From the NCBI RefSeq assembly GCF_910577345.1, contig NZ_CAJTMT010000034.1:1-34999 (forward strand): 34,999 nt of DNA, given 5' to 3'. The notes under the pieces were generated by a model. It worked only from the letters and a program-made list of their open reading frames with translations. It did not search any database and was not told where the DNA came from. The position numbers were made by a program, and so were the translations under genes. The stretch comes from an uncultured Duncaniella sp. Its GTDB lineage: Bacteria > Bacteroidota > Bacteroidia > Bacteroidales > Muribaculaceae. Each line of letters opens with the position of its first letter. The stretch's first letter is position 1. Below, piece by piece: positions 1 to 6,740 of this stretch.

Positions 1-487
1 TTTCAAAGCGTCCGCAACAGCATACAAATGGATTTGGAAAATATGATGCAAATGACAAATGAATTTCGGAAACATACCGCAAATTAAAAATCAAATAACA
101 AATGGATTTTTCGGAAACATCTCGCAGACCGACCACGGATGTTCAATTTACCCACGGATTTTCAATTTCGGGATCCGGGCATTTCAAATTCCGGATTTCC
201 CTGCATTTCCAATTCCGGTTTCCGTGCATTTTCAACCCGTATGCTGTTGCGGACGCTTTGAAAAGCGTCCCTACCGGCCATCCCCATTACCGGGGCGCCC
301 AAATATCGGCTATCCCAACTACCCCGCGTATCCCCCTATACCTATTAGGCTTATTAGCCCTATTAGCCTTATTAGCCCTATCCCTCCCCACCCTCATCCG
401 GCATACGCGCTACAGCGCGTCCCTACACCCCCCAAAACCCAAAACTAAAAACTCACAACTCACAACCACTCAAATCCTCCCCCTCAT
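1..487. repeat. Repeat-rich non-coding region upstream of recF
   Basis: I see no convincing gene here; the open frames are proline-rich and low in complexity. The content is repeats. A copy of a sequence containing GCTGTTGCGGACGCTTTG lies at 239-274, and its reverse complement starts the window at 1-25. A 23-24 bp tandem unit beginning GCATTTC is present about 2.4 times at 179-235. The stretch 102-128 repeats part of 50-75 (AATGGATTT/CGGAAACAT). A TTATTAGCCCTATTAGCC-type repeat lies at 343-381, one copy of the dispersed GC-rich hairpin at 401-426, and an ACTCACAACTCAC array at about 437-475. Confidence 0.7.
401..426 (+). repeat. GC-rich hairpin repeat, copy A
   Basis: One of six copies in the window of a 26-bp sequence, GCAT-ACGCGCTACAGCGCGT-CCCTAC, where the central part is self-complementary (ACGCGC/GCGCGT). 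Other copies: 8887-8912 (+), 11873-11898 (-), 11991-12016 (+), 16349-16374 (-), 23248-23273 (+). All are between genes. Confidence 0.9.
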
Positions 488-518
488 TTTGCCATCACAC
501 GGAAATTGAGTATTTTTG
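488..518 (+). promoter_or_regulatory. recF promoter (Bacteroidota type)
   Basis: TTTG at 488-491 and TATTTTTG at 511-518 are 19 bp apart and match the Bacteroidota -33/-7 consensus (TTTG, TAnnTTTG). The recF ATG is only 7 nt beyond the -7 box, so the transcript would be leaderless or nearly so. Confidence 0.7.
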
Positions 519-525
519 TGGCATT

Positions 526-1629
526 ATGAGGCTGGTGGAACTTTCACTTACAAATTTCAAGAACATCCCGGAAGCTCGGCTCGAGTTTTCGGGCAAAGTC
601 AACTGCTTTCTCGGCAACAACGGCATGGGCAAAAGCAACATGCTCGACGCCATATACTTCCTGAGCTTCTGCAAAAGCTTCTCGCGGATGCCCGACAAAA
701 TGCTCCTGCGCCGTGGCGAAGACTTCGCAATAGCCAAGGGCCGCTACGTCCGCAAAGGCATAGACGAAGAACTCACCCTCGGCATGTCGGCCACACGCCG
801 CAAGACCCTCAAACGCGGAGGCAAGGAATATGACCGCCTCAGCTCCCATATCGGCAGCTTCCCACTGGTCATGGTAGCACCCCAGGACATCGACCTCATC
901 CGCGAGAGCGGCGAGGAACGCCGCCACTGGATGGACGTGGTCATCTCGCAGAGCGACCCCGTCTATCTCGACAACCTCATCCGCTACACCCGCGCCCTCG
1001 AACAGCGCAACCGCCTCCTCCGCGAAGGCTCCGTGGATGCCAACCTCTATGCAGCCGTCGAGATAGTCCTGGACATGTCGGCAACCTACATCCACTCAGT
1101 CCGGAAAGCAAAAATAGCCGAACTCACCGTCATCTTCGACCGTTACTACAAAGCCATCGCAGGCCCCGGCGAGACCGTCACCCTCAGCTACCAGAGCGGT
1201 CTCAACCGCGATGGAAGCACCATGCAGAGCCTCCTCGACGAAGCCCGCAGACACGACGAGATTGTCAAACACACCTCCGTCGGCATACACCGCGACGACA
1301 TCGGCATGGAACTCGACGGAATGCCCATGCGCCGTACAGGATCGCAGGGCCAGTGCAAGACATTCACAATCGCCCTCCGACTCGCGCAATACGACTTCCT
1401 CCACAGCGCAACCGGAATCCGTCCGCTCCTCCTCCTCGACGACATCTTCGACAAACTCGACTCCTCCCGCGTGGAGCGCATCATGGAGCTGGTCACCTCC
1501 GACTCCTTCGGCCAGATCTTCATCACCGACACCAACCGCAAGCATCTCGACGAAATCATGAAGCGCACGGGCGGCGACTACCGCATGTGGCAGGTCGAGG
1601 ACGGAATCTTCACACCGACAGAATCATGA
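526..1629 (+). CDS. recF: DNA replication and repair protein RecF
   Basis: RecF is an SMC-like ATPase that loads RecA at single-strand gaps together with RecO and RecR. The 367-aa length is normal for the family. The N-terminus (RLVELSLTNFKNI) leads into a Walker A motif GNNGMGKS at residues 30-37. The ABC-type signature region SQGQCKTFTIALRLAQ lies near residues 272-287, and the Walker B segment LLLLDDIFDKLD near 300-311. The start fits the usual RecF N-terminus and lies just after a good promoter. The stop codon overlaps the start of the DUF721 gene (ATGA). The coding strand is strongly C-rich. Identification is secure from the motif set. Confidence 0.97.
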   Translation: MRLVELSLTNFKNIPEARLEFSGKVNCFLGNNGMGKSNMLDAIYFLSFCKSFSRMPDKMLLRRGEDFAIAKGRYVRKGIDEELTLGMSATRRKTLKRGGKEYDRLSSHIGSFPLVMVAPQDIDLIRESGEERRHWMDVVISQSDPVYLDNLIRYTRALEQRNRLLREGSVDANLYAAVEIVLDMSATYIHSVRKAKIAELTVIFDRYYKAIAGPGETVTLSYQSGLNRDGSTMQSLLDEARRHDEIVKHTSVGIHRDDIGMELDGMPMRRTGSQGQCKTFTIALRLAQYDFLHSATGIRPLLLLDDIFDKLDSSRVERIMELVTSDSFGQIFITDTNRKHLDEIMKRTGGDYRMWQVEDGIFTPTES

Positions 1630-1916
1630 AGCGCACCTATCCCAAACATATAGCCGGAATCATCGACGAGGCAATGGCCCGCGCCGGACTCACCGACTCG
1701 CTCAACGAGCAGCGCGCCGCCGCCGCATGGATTGACGTGGTCGGCCCCGGAATCAACCGCTACACGACCCGCCGCTATGTGGACCACGGTGTCCTCCACG
1801 TCTACATGACCTCGGCACCCCTCAAAAACGAACTCTCCTTCAACCGCGACCGCATCATCACCGCCATCAACCGCATGGTCGGCGCGGAAGTAATCAACGA
1901 CGTTCAGTTTCACTGA
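1626..1916 (+). CDS. DUF721 (DciA-like) protein
   Basis: This is a 96-aa protein that starts inside the recF stop codon (ATGA, 4-bp overlap), so translation is probably coupled. The sequence has the DUF721 pattern: an N-terminal helix, then AAAAWIDVVGPGINRYTTRR, a short VLHVYMTSAPLKNEL core, and a C-terminal helix (FNRDRIITAINRMVG). DUF721 includes DciA, the DnaB helicase loader or operator of bacteria that lack DnaC. Its coupling to recF agrees with a replication role, but the DciA function is inferred from family and context. The reading frame is open far upstream inside recF; the ATG at 1626 is preferred because of the overlap and because the conserved region begins there. Confidence 0.85.
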   Translation: MKRTYPKHIAGIIDEAMARAGLTDSLNEQRAAAAWIDVVGPGINRYTTRRYVDHGVLHVYMTSAPLKNELSFNRDRIITAINRMVGAEVINDVQFH

Positions 1917-2006
1917 CCGGACAGCCCGCCCCCACCGCAACTCTCTGCGTCGGGGGGACGGACACAAGCGTCCGGAATTCATTAATATAGAAATAATTCC
2001 ATAGAA

Positions 2007-2465
2007 ATGAGCACAAACCGTTGCGAAGCAGGAATCGACACCTTCCGCCATCATCTCCCGCTCCAGATGAGGTTCAACGACATCGACCTGCTCGGACATC
2101 TCAACAACAGCGTCTACCTCACCTTCATGGATCTCGCCAAGGCCCGTTACTTCGAGGAAGTCAACGGAGGCCCGGTGGACATCCGCACGATGGGTGTGGT
2201 GATTGTCAACATCAACGCCAACTTCTGCATCCCGACTTTCTTCCACGAGCAGATAGAAGCCGAGACAGCCGTCGTGGCCATCGGCGAGAAGAGCATCACC
2301 CTCGAACAGCGCATCTATTCCGTGCCTGACCGTCAGGTGAAATGCTCCTGCCGCACCGTCATGGCAGGCTTCGACATCCGGACCAACACCTCAATCCCCA
2401 TCTCGGAAGAGTGGGTGAAAAAATTCGAAGCCTACGAAGGCCGCAAACTCCAAAAAACCAAATAG
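2007..2465 (+). CDS. Acyl-CoA thioesterase, 4HBT hot-dog family
   Basis: This 152-aa protein has a single hot-dog domain. The N-terminal motif RFNDIDLLGHLNNSVYLTF (residues 22-40) is the 4-hydroxybenzoyl-CoA thioesterase/YbgC signature, with the candidate catalytic Asp at 25 or 27 and the GHxNNxxY helix start. Such enzymes hydrolyse acyl-CoA thioesters in the cytoplasm; the substrate cannot be read from the sequence. It follows the recF-DUF721 pair after a 90-bp gap that contains a small GC-rich hairpin (CGGAC/GTCCG near 1959-1974), and may be transcribed separately. A long inverted-repeat element follows it. Confidence 0.88.
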   Translation: MSTNRCEAGIDTFRHHLPLQMRFNDIDLLGHLNNSVYLTFMDLAKARYFEEVNGGPVDIRTMGVVIVNINANFCIPTFFHEQIEAETAVVAIGEKSITLEQRIYSVPDRQVKCSCRTVMAGFDIRTNTSIPISEEWVKKFEAYEGRKLQKTK

Positions 2466-2481
2466 GAAAGGCATTTGCTGA

Positions 2482-2636
2482 GAAGGGTACATAAGGACAT
2501 AAGGTCAGAAGGGACATAAGTTTTTTATTTAATTTAATCTCAAATATTTTTCAGATATAATAATTTCTTTTAAGAATTAATCTTTAAAAAAATTAATCTT
2601 TTGTCCCTTCTGACCTTATGTCTTTATGTACCCTTC
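2482..2636. repeat. Long inverted-repeat element, copy P1
   Basis: Arms of about 35 bp at 2482-2516 and 2602-2636 pair with one mismatch and are separated by about 85 bp of A/T-rich DNA. The outer ends read GAAGGGTACATAA. A near-identical arm pair occurs at 14546-14723, and related ends at 29500-29606 and 30028-30130. The element could form a very stable hairpin between the thioesterase and the methyltransferase gene. No coding capacity. Confidence 0.85.
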
Positions 2637-2679
2637 CATCCCTCCCTCCTATCATTTTTAGCTTGTTAATTATTTTGTA

Positions 2680-4068
2680 ATGGCATTGCGTCAACTTCCC
2701 GAGGAATTCCTCACCATGCTCTCCGAGACAGGCCTGGAGGAGCTTCAGACAGCTCTTGCAGAGGGCGAGCCTTGCACATCCCTCCGCCTCAACCGGCGCA
2801 AAACGGCCCCCGGCACCCAACCCGCATGGGCCGCCACGGCAGTACCCTGGTGTGACGGCGGATTCTATCTCGACCGGCGCCCCCGCTTCACCTTTGACCC
2901 CATGCTCCATCAGGGATGCTATTATGTGCAGGAAGCCTCCTCCATGTTCCACTCCCACGTCGTCAGGCAACTGACCGCCGGAGCATCAGGCCCGCTGCGC
3001 GTCCTCGACTCCTGCGCCGCACCCGGAGGCAAGACCACAGCCGTCATCGACTCCCTCCCCGACGGATCGCTCATGGTGGCAAACGAATATGTCCCCTCAC
3101 GCGCCGCAATTCTCCGCGAGAACATCATCAAGTGGGGCTACCCCTCGGCAGTGGTCACCCGTGGCGACACAGCCGCTTTCCGTCATCTTAAAGATAGCTT
3201 CGACCTCATAATCGCCGATGTTCCCTGCTCAGGCGAGGGAATGATGCGCAAGGATGAGGATGCCGTCAGCCAATGGTCGCGCGGACTCATCCGCGAATGT
3301 GCTGAGCGGCAGTGGGAAATCGTCGGCAACCTCTGGCCAGCGCTCAAACCCGGGGGCTGCCTCATCTACAGCACCTGCACCTTCAACCGCACCGAAAACG
3401 AGGAGATGGTAGGCCGCATCATCAGCGAACTCGGAGGTGAAAGCGTCGGGATAGACATAAATCCGGATTGGGGAATAGCTCCCGGAATCGACACCTCCGC
3501 CCGTTGCTACCGTTTCCTCCCCGGAAGGGTGCGTGGCGAAGGGCTTTTCGTCGCCGTCATCCGCAAATCGGGTGAACCGCGTCCCGAAAAATCCTCATCC
3601 AAAGCCAAAAAGGATAAAGGGAAGAAGAGCAAACCCATCCCGCAGCTCGCAGAAGCCGCATCGTGGCTCCCCGATGGATTGAAAGAGGACTTCGAGGTCT
3701 ATGCAGAGGATGACCGCATCAGCGCCTTCCCGGCAATCCATGTGCCCATGCTCAAAAAAATCAAGAATGAGCTTGACGTAATCCACGAAGGCATCCTCAT
3801 CGGCACCGTAAAGGGCAAAGATCTCATCCCCTCGCAGTCACTCGCCATGCTCACCCCCTCCACCGACCGTTTCCCGACCCACGGATTGAGCGAGGATGAG
3901 GCCATAGCCTACCTCTCCGGCGATGCCGTCATCCTCCCCTCCGATATGCCGCGAGGCTACGTCATGCTCACCTACCTTGACCGTCCCCTCGGCTTCGTGA
4001 AAAACATCGGAAACCGCTCCAACAACCTCTACCCCTCCCCCTGGCGCATAAAGACAAAGCCCAACTGA
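2680..4068 (+). CDS. RsmF-like rRNA (cytosine-C5-) methyltransferase, NOL1/NOP2/Sun family
   Basis: This 462-aa SAM-dependent RNA m5C methyltransferase has an N-terminal RNA-binding segment with SLRLN at 34-38. The SAM motif VLDSCAAPGGKT lies at 108-119. Motif IV, ADVPCSGEGM, is at 179-188 with Cys183, and motif VI, IYSTCT, is at 229-234 with Cys233, the usual catalytic pair. The C-terminal third (about 310-462), after a Lys/Ser-rich linker near 295-315, matches the extra domain of RsmF/YebU-type enzymes. Its role is methylation of 16S rRNA or possibly tRNA; the exact target is inferred. The stop codon lies inside a 7-bp-period repeat that runs on to the trmD start. Confidence 0.9.
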   Translation: MALRQLPEEFLTMLSETGLEELQTALAEGEPCTSLRLNRRKTAPGTQPAWAATAVPWCDGGFYLDRRPRFTFDPMLHQGCYYVQEASSMFHSHVVRQLTAGASGPLRVLDSCAAPGGKTTAVIDSLPDGSLMVANEYVPSRAAILRENIIKWGYPSAVVTRGDTAAFRHLKDSFDLIIADVPCSGEGMMRKDEDAVSQWSRGLIRECAERQWEIVGNLWPALKPGGCLIYSTCTFNRTENEEMVGRIISELGGESVGIDINPDWGIAPGIDTSARCYRFLPGRVRGEGLFVAVIRKSGEPRPEKSSSKAKKDKGKKSKPIPQLAEAASWLPDGLKEDFEVYAEDDRISAFPAIHVPMLKKIKNELDVIHEGILIGTVKGKDLIPSQSLAMLTPSTDRFPTHGLSEDEAIAYLSGDAVILPSDMPRGYVMLTYLDRPLGFVKNIGNRSNNLYPSPWRIKTKPN

Positions 4069-4112
4069 CAACTCAAAACTCAAAACTCACAACTGACAAC
4101 TCACAACTCAAA
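4063..4112 (+). repeat. 7-bp degenerate tandem array filling the gap before trmD
   Basis: Units such as ACAACTC, AAAACTC and ACAACTG repeat from the methyltransferase stop codon (TGA 4066-4068) to the trmD ATG. The array supplies all of the spacer, including any ribosome-binding region. Similar arrays occur at about 437-475, 8808-8872, 16256-16286, 16396-16442, 23181-23227 and 23279-23365. Confidence 0.8.
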
Positions 4113-4796
4113 ATGCGAATCGACATACTCACTGTACTCCCCGAAATGATTGAATCGCCCCTCAACTGCTCGATACTGAAACGCGCGCAGGACAAGGGCC
4201 TTGCAGAAATCGTGGTCCACAACCTCCGCGAATACACCACCAACAAGCACCGCAAAGTCGACGACTACCCCTTCGGAGGCGAAGCCGGAATGGTCATGCA
4301 GATCGAACCCGTGGACCGCGCCATAGCCGACCTGAAATCGCAGCGCGATTACGATGAAGTAATCTTCACCTCCCCCGACGGCGAACAGTTTGACCAACCG
4401 ATGGCCAACTCCCTCTCCCTCGCCCAGAATCTCATCATCCTCTGCGGCCACTACAAAGGTATCGACTACCGCATCCGCGAACACCTCATCACCAAGGAAA
4501 TCTCCATCGGCGACTACGTCCTCACCGGTGGTGAGATTCCCGCCGTGGTCATCGCCGACGCGATCGTGCGCCTCATCCCCGGAGCCATCGGCGACGAACA
4601 GAGCGCCCTCAGCGACTCCTTTCAGGACAACCTTCTCGCTCCCCCCGTCTACACCCGTCCCGCTGAATACAAAGGCTGGCGCGTGCCCGACATCCTCCTC
4701 TCCGGTCACAAAGCCAAAATCGACGACTGGAAACACGAACAGGCCCTCACCCGCACCCGCCTTCTCCGCCCCGACCTCCTCAAAGGAATGGAATAG
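4113..4796 (+). CDS. trmD: tRNA (guanine-N1-)-methyltransferase TrmD
   Basis: TrmD methylates G37 of tRNAs with a G at position 36 and prevents frameshifting; it is a cytoplasmic SPOUT (knotted) enzyme. The 227-aa length is typical. Visible signatures are the N-terminal MRIDILTVLPEM, the R-x-Y-T-x-x-K-H-R-K-V-D-D-Y-P-F-G-G-x-x-G-M-V-M segment (about 43-68), LCGHYKGID (about 110-118), and the SAM-knot motif SIGDYVLTGGE (about 130-140) followed by PGAIGDEQSALSDSF. The start directly follows the 7-bp repeat array. The coding strand is C-rich. Confidence 0.96.
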   Translation: MRIDILTVLPEMIESPLNCSILKRAQDKGLAEIVVHNLREYTTNKHRKVDDYPFGGEAGMVMQIEPVDRAIADLKSQRDYDEVIFTSPDGEQFDQPMANSLSLAQNLIILCGHYKGIDYRIREHLITKEISIGDYVLTGGEIPAVVIADAIVRLIPGAIGDEQSALSDSFQDNLLAPPVYTRPAEYKGWRVPDILLSGHKAKIDDWKHEQALTRTRLLRPDLLKGME

Positions 4797-4816
4797 AAAT
4801 TATTAACAATCATACA

Positions 4817-4848
4817 ATTGCGATATTTGTTATAATTTTATATCTTTG
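4817..4848 (+). promoter_or_regulatory. Promoter of the small-protein/GNAT pair
   Basis: A TTG core at 4818-4820 and TATCTTTG at 4841-4848 are 20 bp apart, matching the Bacteroidota promoter. An upstream in-frame start at 4846 would overlap the -7 box, which supports the ATG at 4870 as the true start. Confidence 0.65.
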
Positions 4849-4869
4849 TATAAATTAAAATATCATAAT

Positions 4870-5049
4870 ATGGCAATGACAATCAAGACATCCCCTGAAC
4901 TTTGGGGAGAAGATGCCCGAATCTTTATGGAAGAAGCGGAACATAACGGGAAACTGCCTACGCCTAAACTCTCGGATGCACAGCGAAAAATACTCACCAC
5001 AATGTTGGACAGTGCTAAAAATATTATTTTCCCACCGCATAAAGGCTGA
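4870..5049 (+). CDS. Small protein, putative antitoxin of a GNAT toxin
   Basis: This 59-aa protein begins MAMTIKTSPEL and contains a charged middle (EDARIFMEEAEHNGK) and a C-terminal helix (LSDAQRKILTTMLDSAKNI). No domain is recognised with confidence. It lies 5 bp before the GNAT gene, shares its promoter and is more AT-rich than the flanking trmD. Small upstream partners of this type are common for GNAT toxins, although the best-known partners are DUF1778 (ribbon-helix-helix) proteins and this one does not look like DUF1778. The antitoxin role is inferred from size and position. Confidence 0.6.
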   Translation: MAMTIKTSPELWGEDARIFMEEAEHNGKLPTPKLSDAQRKILTTMLDSAKNIIFPPHKG

Positions 5050-5054
5050 ATCAA

Positions 5055-5660
5055 ATGGCAGGCTTCATTTTCGTTGAAAAAACTTTTATGGTTCCTTATA
5101 CGAAAGAGGTTGCAGATTTCTGTGACCCCTTTTCGTGTGGTGACGATGATCTGGACGACTTCTTCAGCAAGGACGTATTTCTTTACGAAAGTGAATTACT
5201 TGGAAAAAGCTATTGTTGGATAAATCGCGACAATCCTCATGAAATAGTAGCAATCGCTACACTTTCATACGACGGAATAAAAACATATACGTTAGATAAT
5301 CCCTCCAAGAATGCCTTACAACGTAAGATTCCTCAACAAAAACGCCATCGGAGTTATCCGGCAGTGTTGATAGGAAGACTTGGAGTTAATAAAAAATTCC
5401 AAGGCCACGGACTGAAAGCCGGTTCGCAACTCATGGACGCACTTAAATATTGGTTCATTGATGAGAACAACAAAGCTGCTTGCCGGTATATGCTCGTGGA
5501 TGCATATAATAGTGAACCTACAATCAACTATTATACTAAGAATGGCTTCAAACCGCTATATAAGACTGAATTAGGCGAAAAAGAAGCTTTCGGAATACCG
5601 CACGATACGCCTCTTAAAAGTCGTATATATTTTTTTGATCTCAAATTAATTACAACTTAA
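5055..5660 (+). CDS. GNAT-family N-acetyltransferase, putative toxin
   Basis: This 201-aa single-domain GNAT protein starts with the segment FCDPFSCGDDDLDDFFSKD, resembling the F.C....LD.FL start of TacT/AtaT-like and other GNAT proteins. The acetyl-CoA loop lies in IGRLGVNKKFQGHGLKAG (about 112-129), with QGHGLKAG in place of Q/RxxGxG/A. The C-terminal N-x-x-x-x-x-Y-Y-x-K-N-G-F motif (about 152-165) is typical. With the 59-aa protein 5 bp upstream it forms a toxin-antitoxin-like pair. TacT-type toxins acetylate aminoacyl-tRNA, but the substrate here is unknown and an ordinary acetyltransferase cannot be excluded. Lower GC than its neighbours suggests acquisition. Confidence 0.8.
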   Translation: MAGFIFVEKTFMVPYTKEVADFCDPFSCGDDDLDDFFSKDVFLYESELLGKSYCWINRDNPHEIVAIATLSYDGIKTYTLDNPSKNALQRKIPQQKRHRSYPAVLIGRLGVNKKFQGHGLKAGSQLMDALKYWFIDENNKAACRYMLVDAYNSEPTINYYTKNGFKPLYKTELGEKEAFGIPHDTPLKSRIYFFDLKLITT

Positions 5661-5690
5661 AAATACCATCAGACCAACCTTTCATCAACC

Positions 5691-6650
5691 ATGCTGAAAA
5701 AGTATTTTTTATTGCTGACGCTGCTCCTAACTATGATTTCTGCCTCGGCGGAGGAGCGCAAATATGATTTCGTTGTGGCGCAGGACGGAAGCGGTGATTT
5801 CACCACCGTTCAGGAGGCCATCAATGCCGTCCCTGACTTCCGTAAGGCCAACCGCACCAATATCCTTGTCAAGAAGGGCACTTATAAGGAAAAACTTATC
5901 ATTCCCGAATGTAAAATACAGGTCTCGCTCATCGGCGAGGACGGCGCGGTGATAACCTACGATGACTATGCATCGAAACTGAACCGTTTCGGAGAGGAAA
6001 AATCCACTTCCGGTTCGGCTTCATGCTACATCTATGCCCCCGATTTCATAGCCGAGAATATCACCTTTGAAAACAGCGCAGGTCCCGTCGGACAGGCCGT
6101 GGCCTGTTTTGTAAGCGGCGACCGTGCCATCTTCCGCAACTGCCGTTTCCTCGGCTGTCAGGACACCCTCTACACCTACGGCTACCCCTCGCGCCAATAC
6201 TATGAGGATTGCTACATCGAAGGCACCGTGGATTTCATTTTCGGCAAGTCTACAGCCGTTTTCAACCGCTGCAACATCCACAGCCGTGGAAATGGCTATG
6301 TGACCGCTCCGGCAACCCCCGAAGGGAGCAAATATGGCTATGTTTTCCATGATTGCAAGCTGACGGGAGCCGACGGTGTGAAGAATGTGCCTCTCTCACG
6401 TCCCTGGCGACCTTACGCACAGGCTATTTTCATCAACTGCGACCTCGGCAAGCATATCTCTCCTGCCGGATGGGACAACTGGGGACGCGAATCAAATGAA
6501 AAGACCGTCACCTACGGCGAATACAACAGCAAAGGCCCCGGCGCAAATCCATCCGCCCGCGTCCCCTACTCACGCCAGATCACCGACCCCACCCCCTACG
6601 CAATAAGCACCGTCCTCTCCGGCGACGATGGCTGGAATCCGGTGAGGTAA
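5691..6650 (+). CDS. Secreted pectinesterase, CE8 family
   Basis: This 319-aa protein has a signal peptide (MLKKYFLLLTLLLTMISASA, residues 1-20) and a right-handed beta-helix carbohydrate esterase. CE8 signatures are GQAVA at 134-138, QDTLY at 157-161 (Asp158), DFIFG at 181-185 (Asp181) and LSRPWRPYA near 234-242 (Arg236). These correspond to the oxyanion Gln, the two catalytic Asp residues and the substrate Arg. It removes methyl esters from homogalacturonan in the periplasm or at the cell surface. There is no polysaccharide-utilisation locus beside it (no SusC/D, lyase or GH28), so it is an orphan CE8. It ends in a strong terminator shared with the convergent lipoprotein gene. Confidence 0.93.
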   Translation: MLKKYFLLLTLLLTMISASAEERKYDFVVAQDGSGDFTTVQEAINAVPDFRKANRTNILVKKGTYKEKLIIPECKIQVSLIGEDGAVITYDDYASKLNRFGEEKSTSGSASCYIYAPDFIAENITFENSAGPVGQAVACFVSGDRAIFRNCRFLGCQDTLYTYGYPSRQYYEDCYIEGTVDFIFGKSTAVFNRCNIHSRGNGYVTAPATPEGSKYGYVFHDCKLTGADGVKNVPLSRPWRPYAQAIFINCDLGKHISPAGWDNWGRESNEKTVTYGEYNSKGPGANPSARVPYSRQITDPTPYAISTVLSGDDGWNPVR

Positions 6651-6669
6651 GATATAAATTCCATAAAGA

Positions 6670-6735
6670 ATAAGGACAAAGATAACTGATTAATCTGATG
6701 ATGTTCAATTATCTTTGTCCTTATCTTTTTATTTA
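6670..6735. terminator. Bidirectional terminator between convergent genes
   Basis: Perfect 16-bp arms (ATAAGGACAAAGATAA at 6670-6685, complement at 6709-6724) are followed by CTTTTTATTT on the + strand. It sits between the pectinesterase (+) and lipoprotein (-) stop codons. Confidence 0.75.
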
Positions 6736-6740
6736 GACAT

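Noticed and set aside
59..509. Open frames in the first 500 bp
   Set aside because: They are Pro/Ile/Ser-rich, overlap each other in different frames and are made from tandem repeats. No start signal or domain supports them.
1353..1625. Upstream extension of the DUF721 frame into recF
   Set aside because: It is a shadow frame of recF rich in Arg/His/Pro; the conserved domain starts at 1626.
4826..4829. TTTG at 4826-4829 as the -33 box for the GNAT pair
   Set aside because: It is only 11 bp from the -7 box; the TTG at 4818-4820 has the correct 20-bp spacing.
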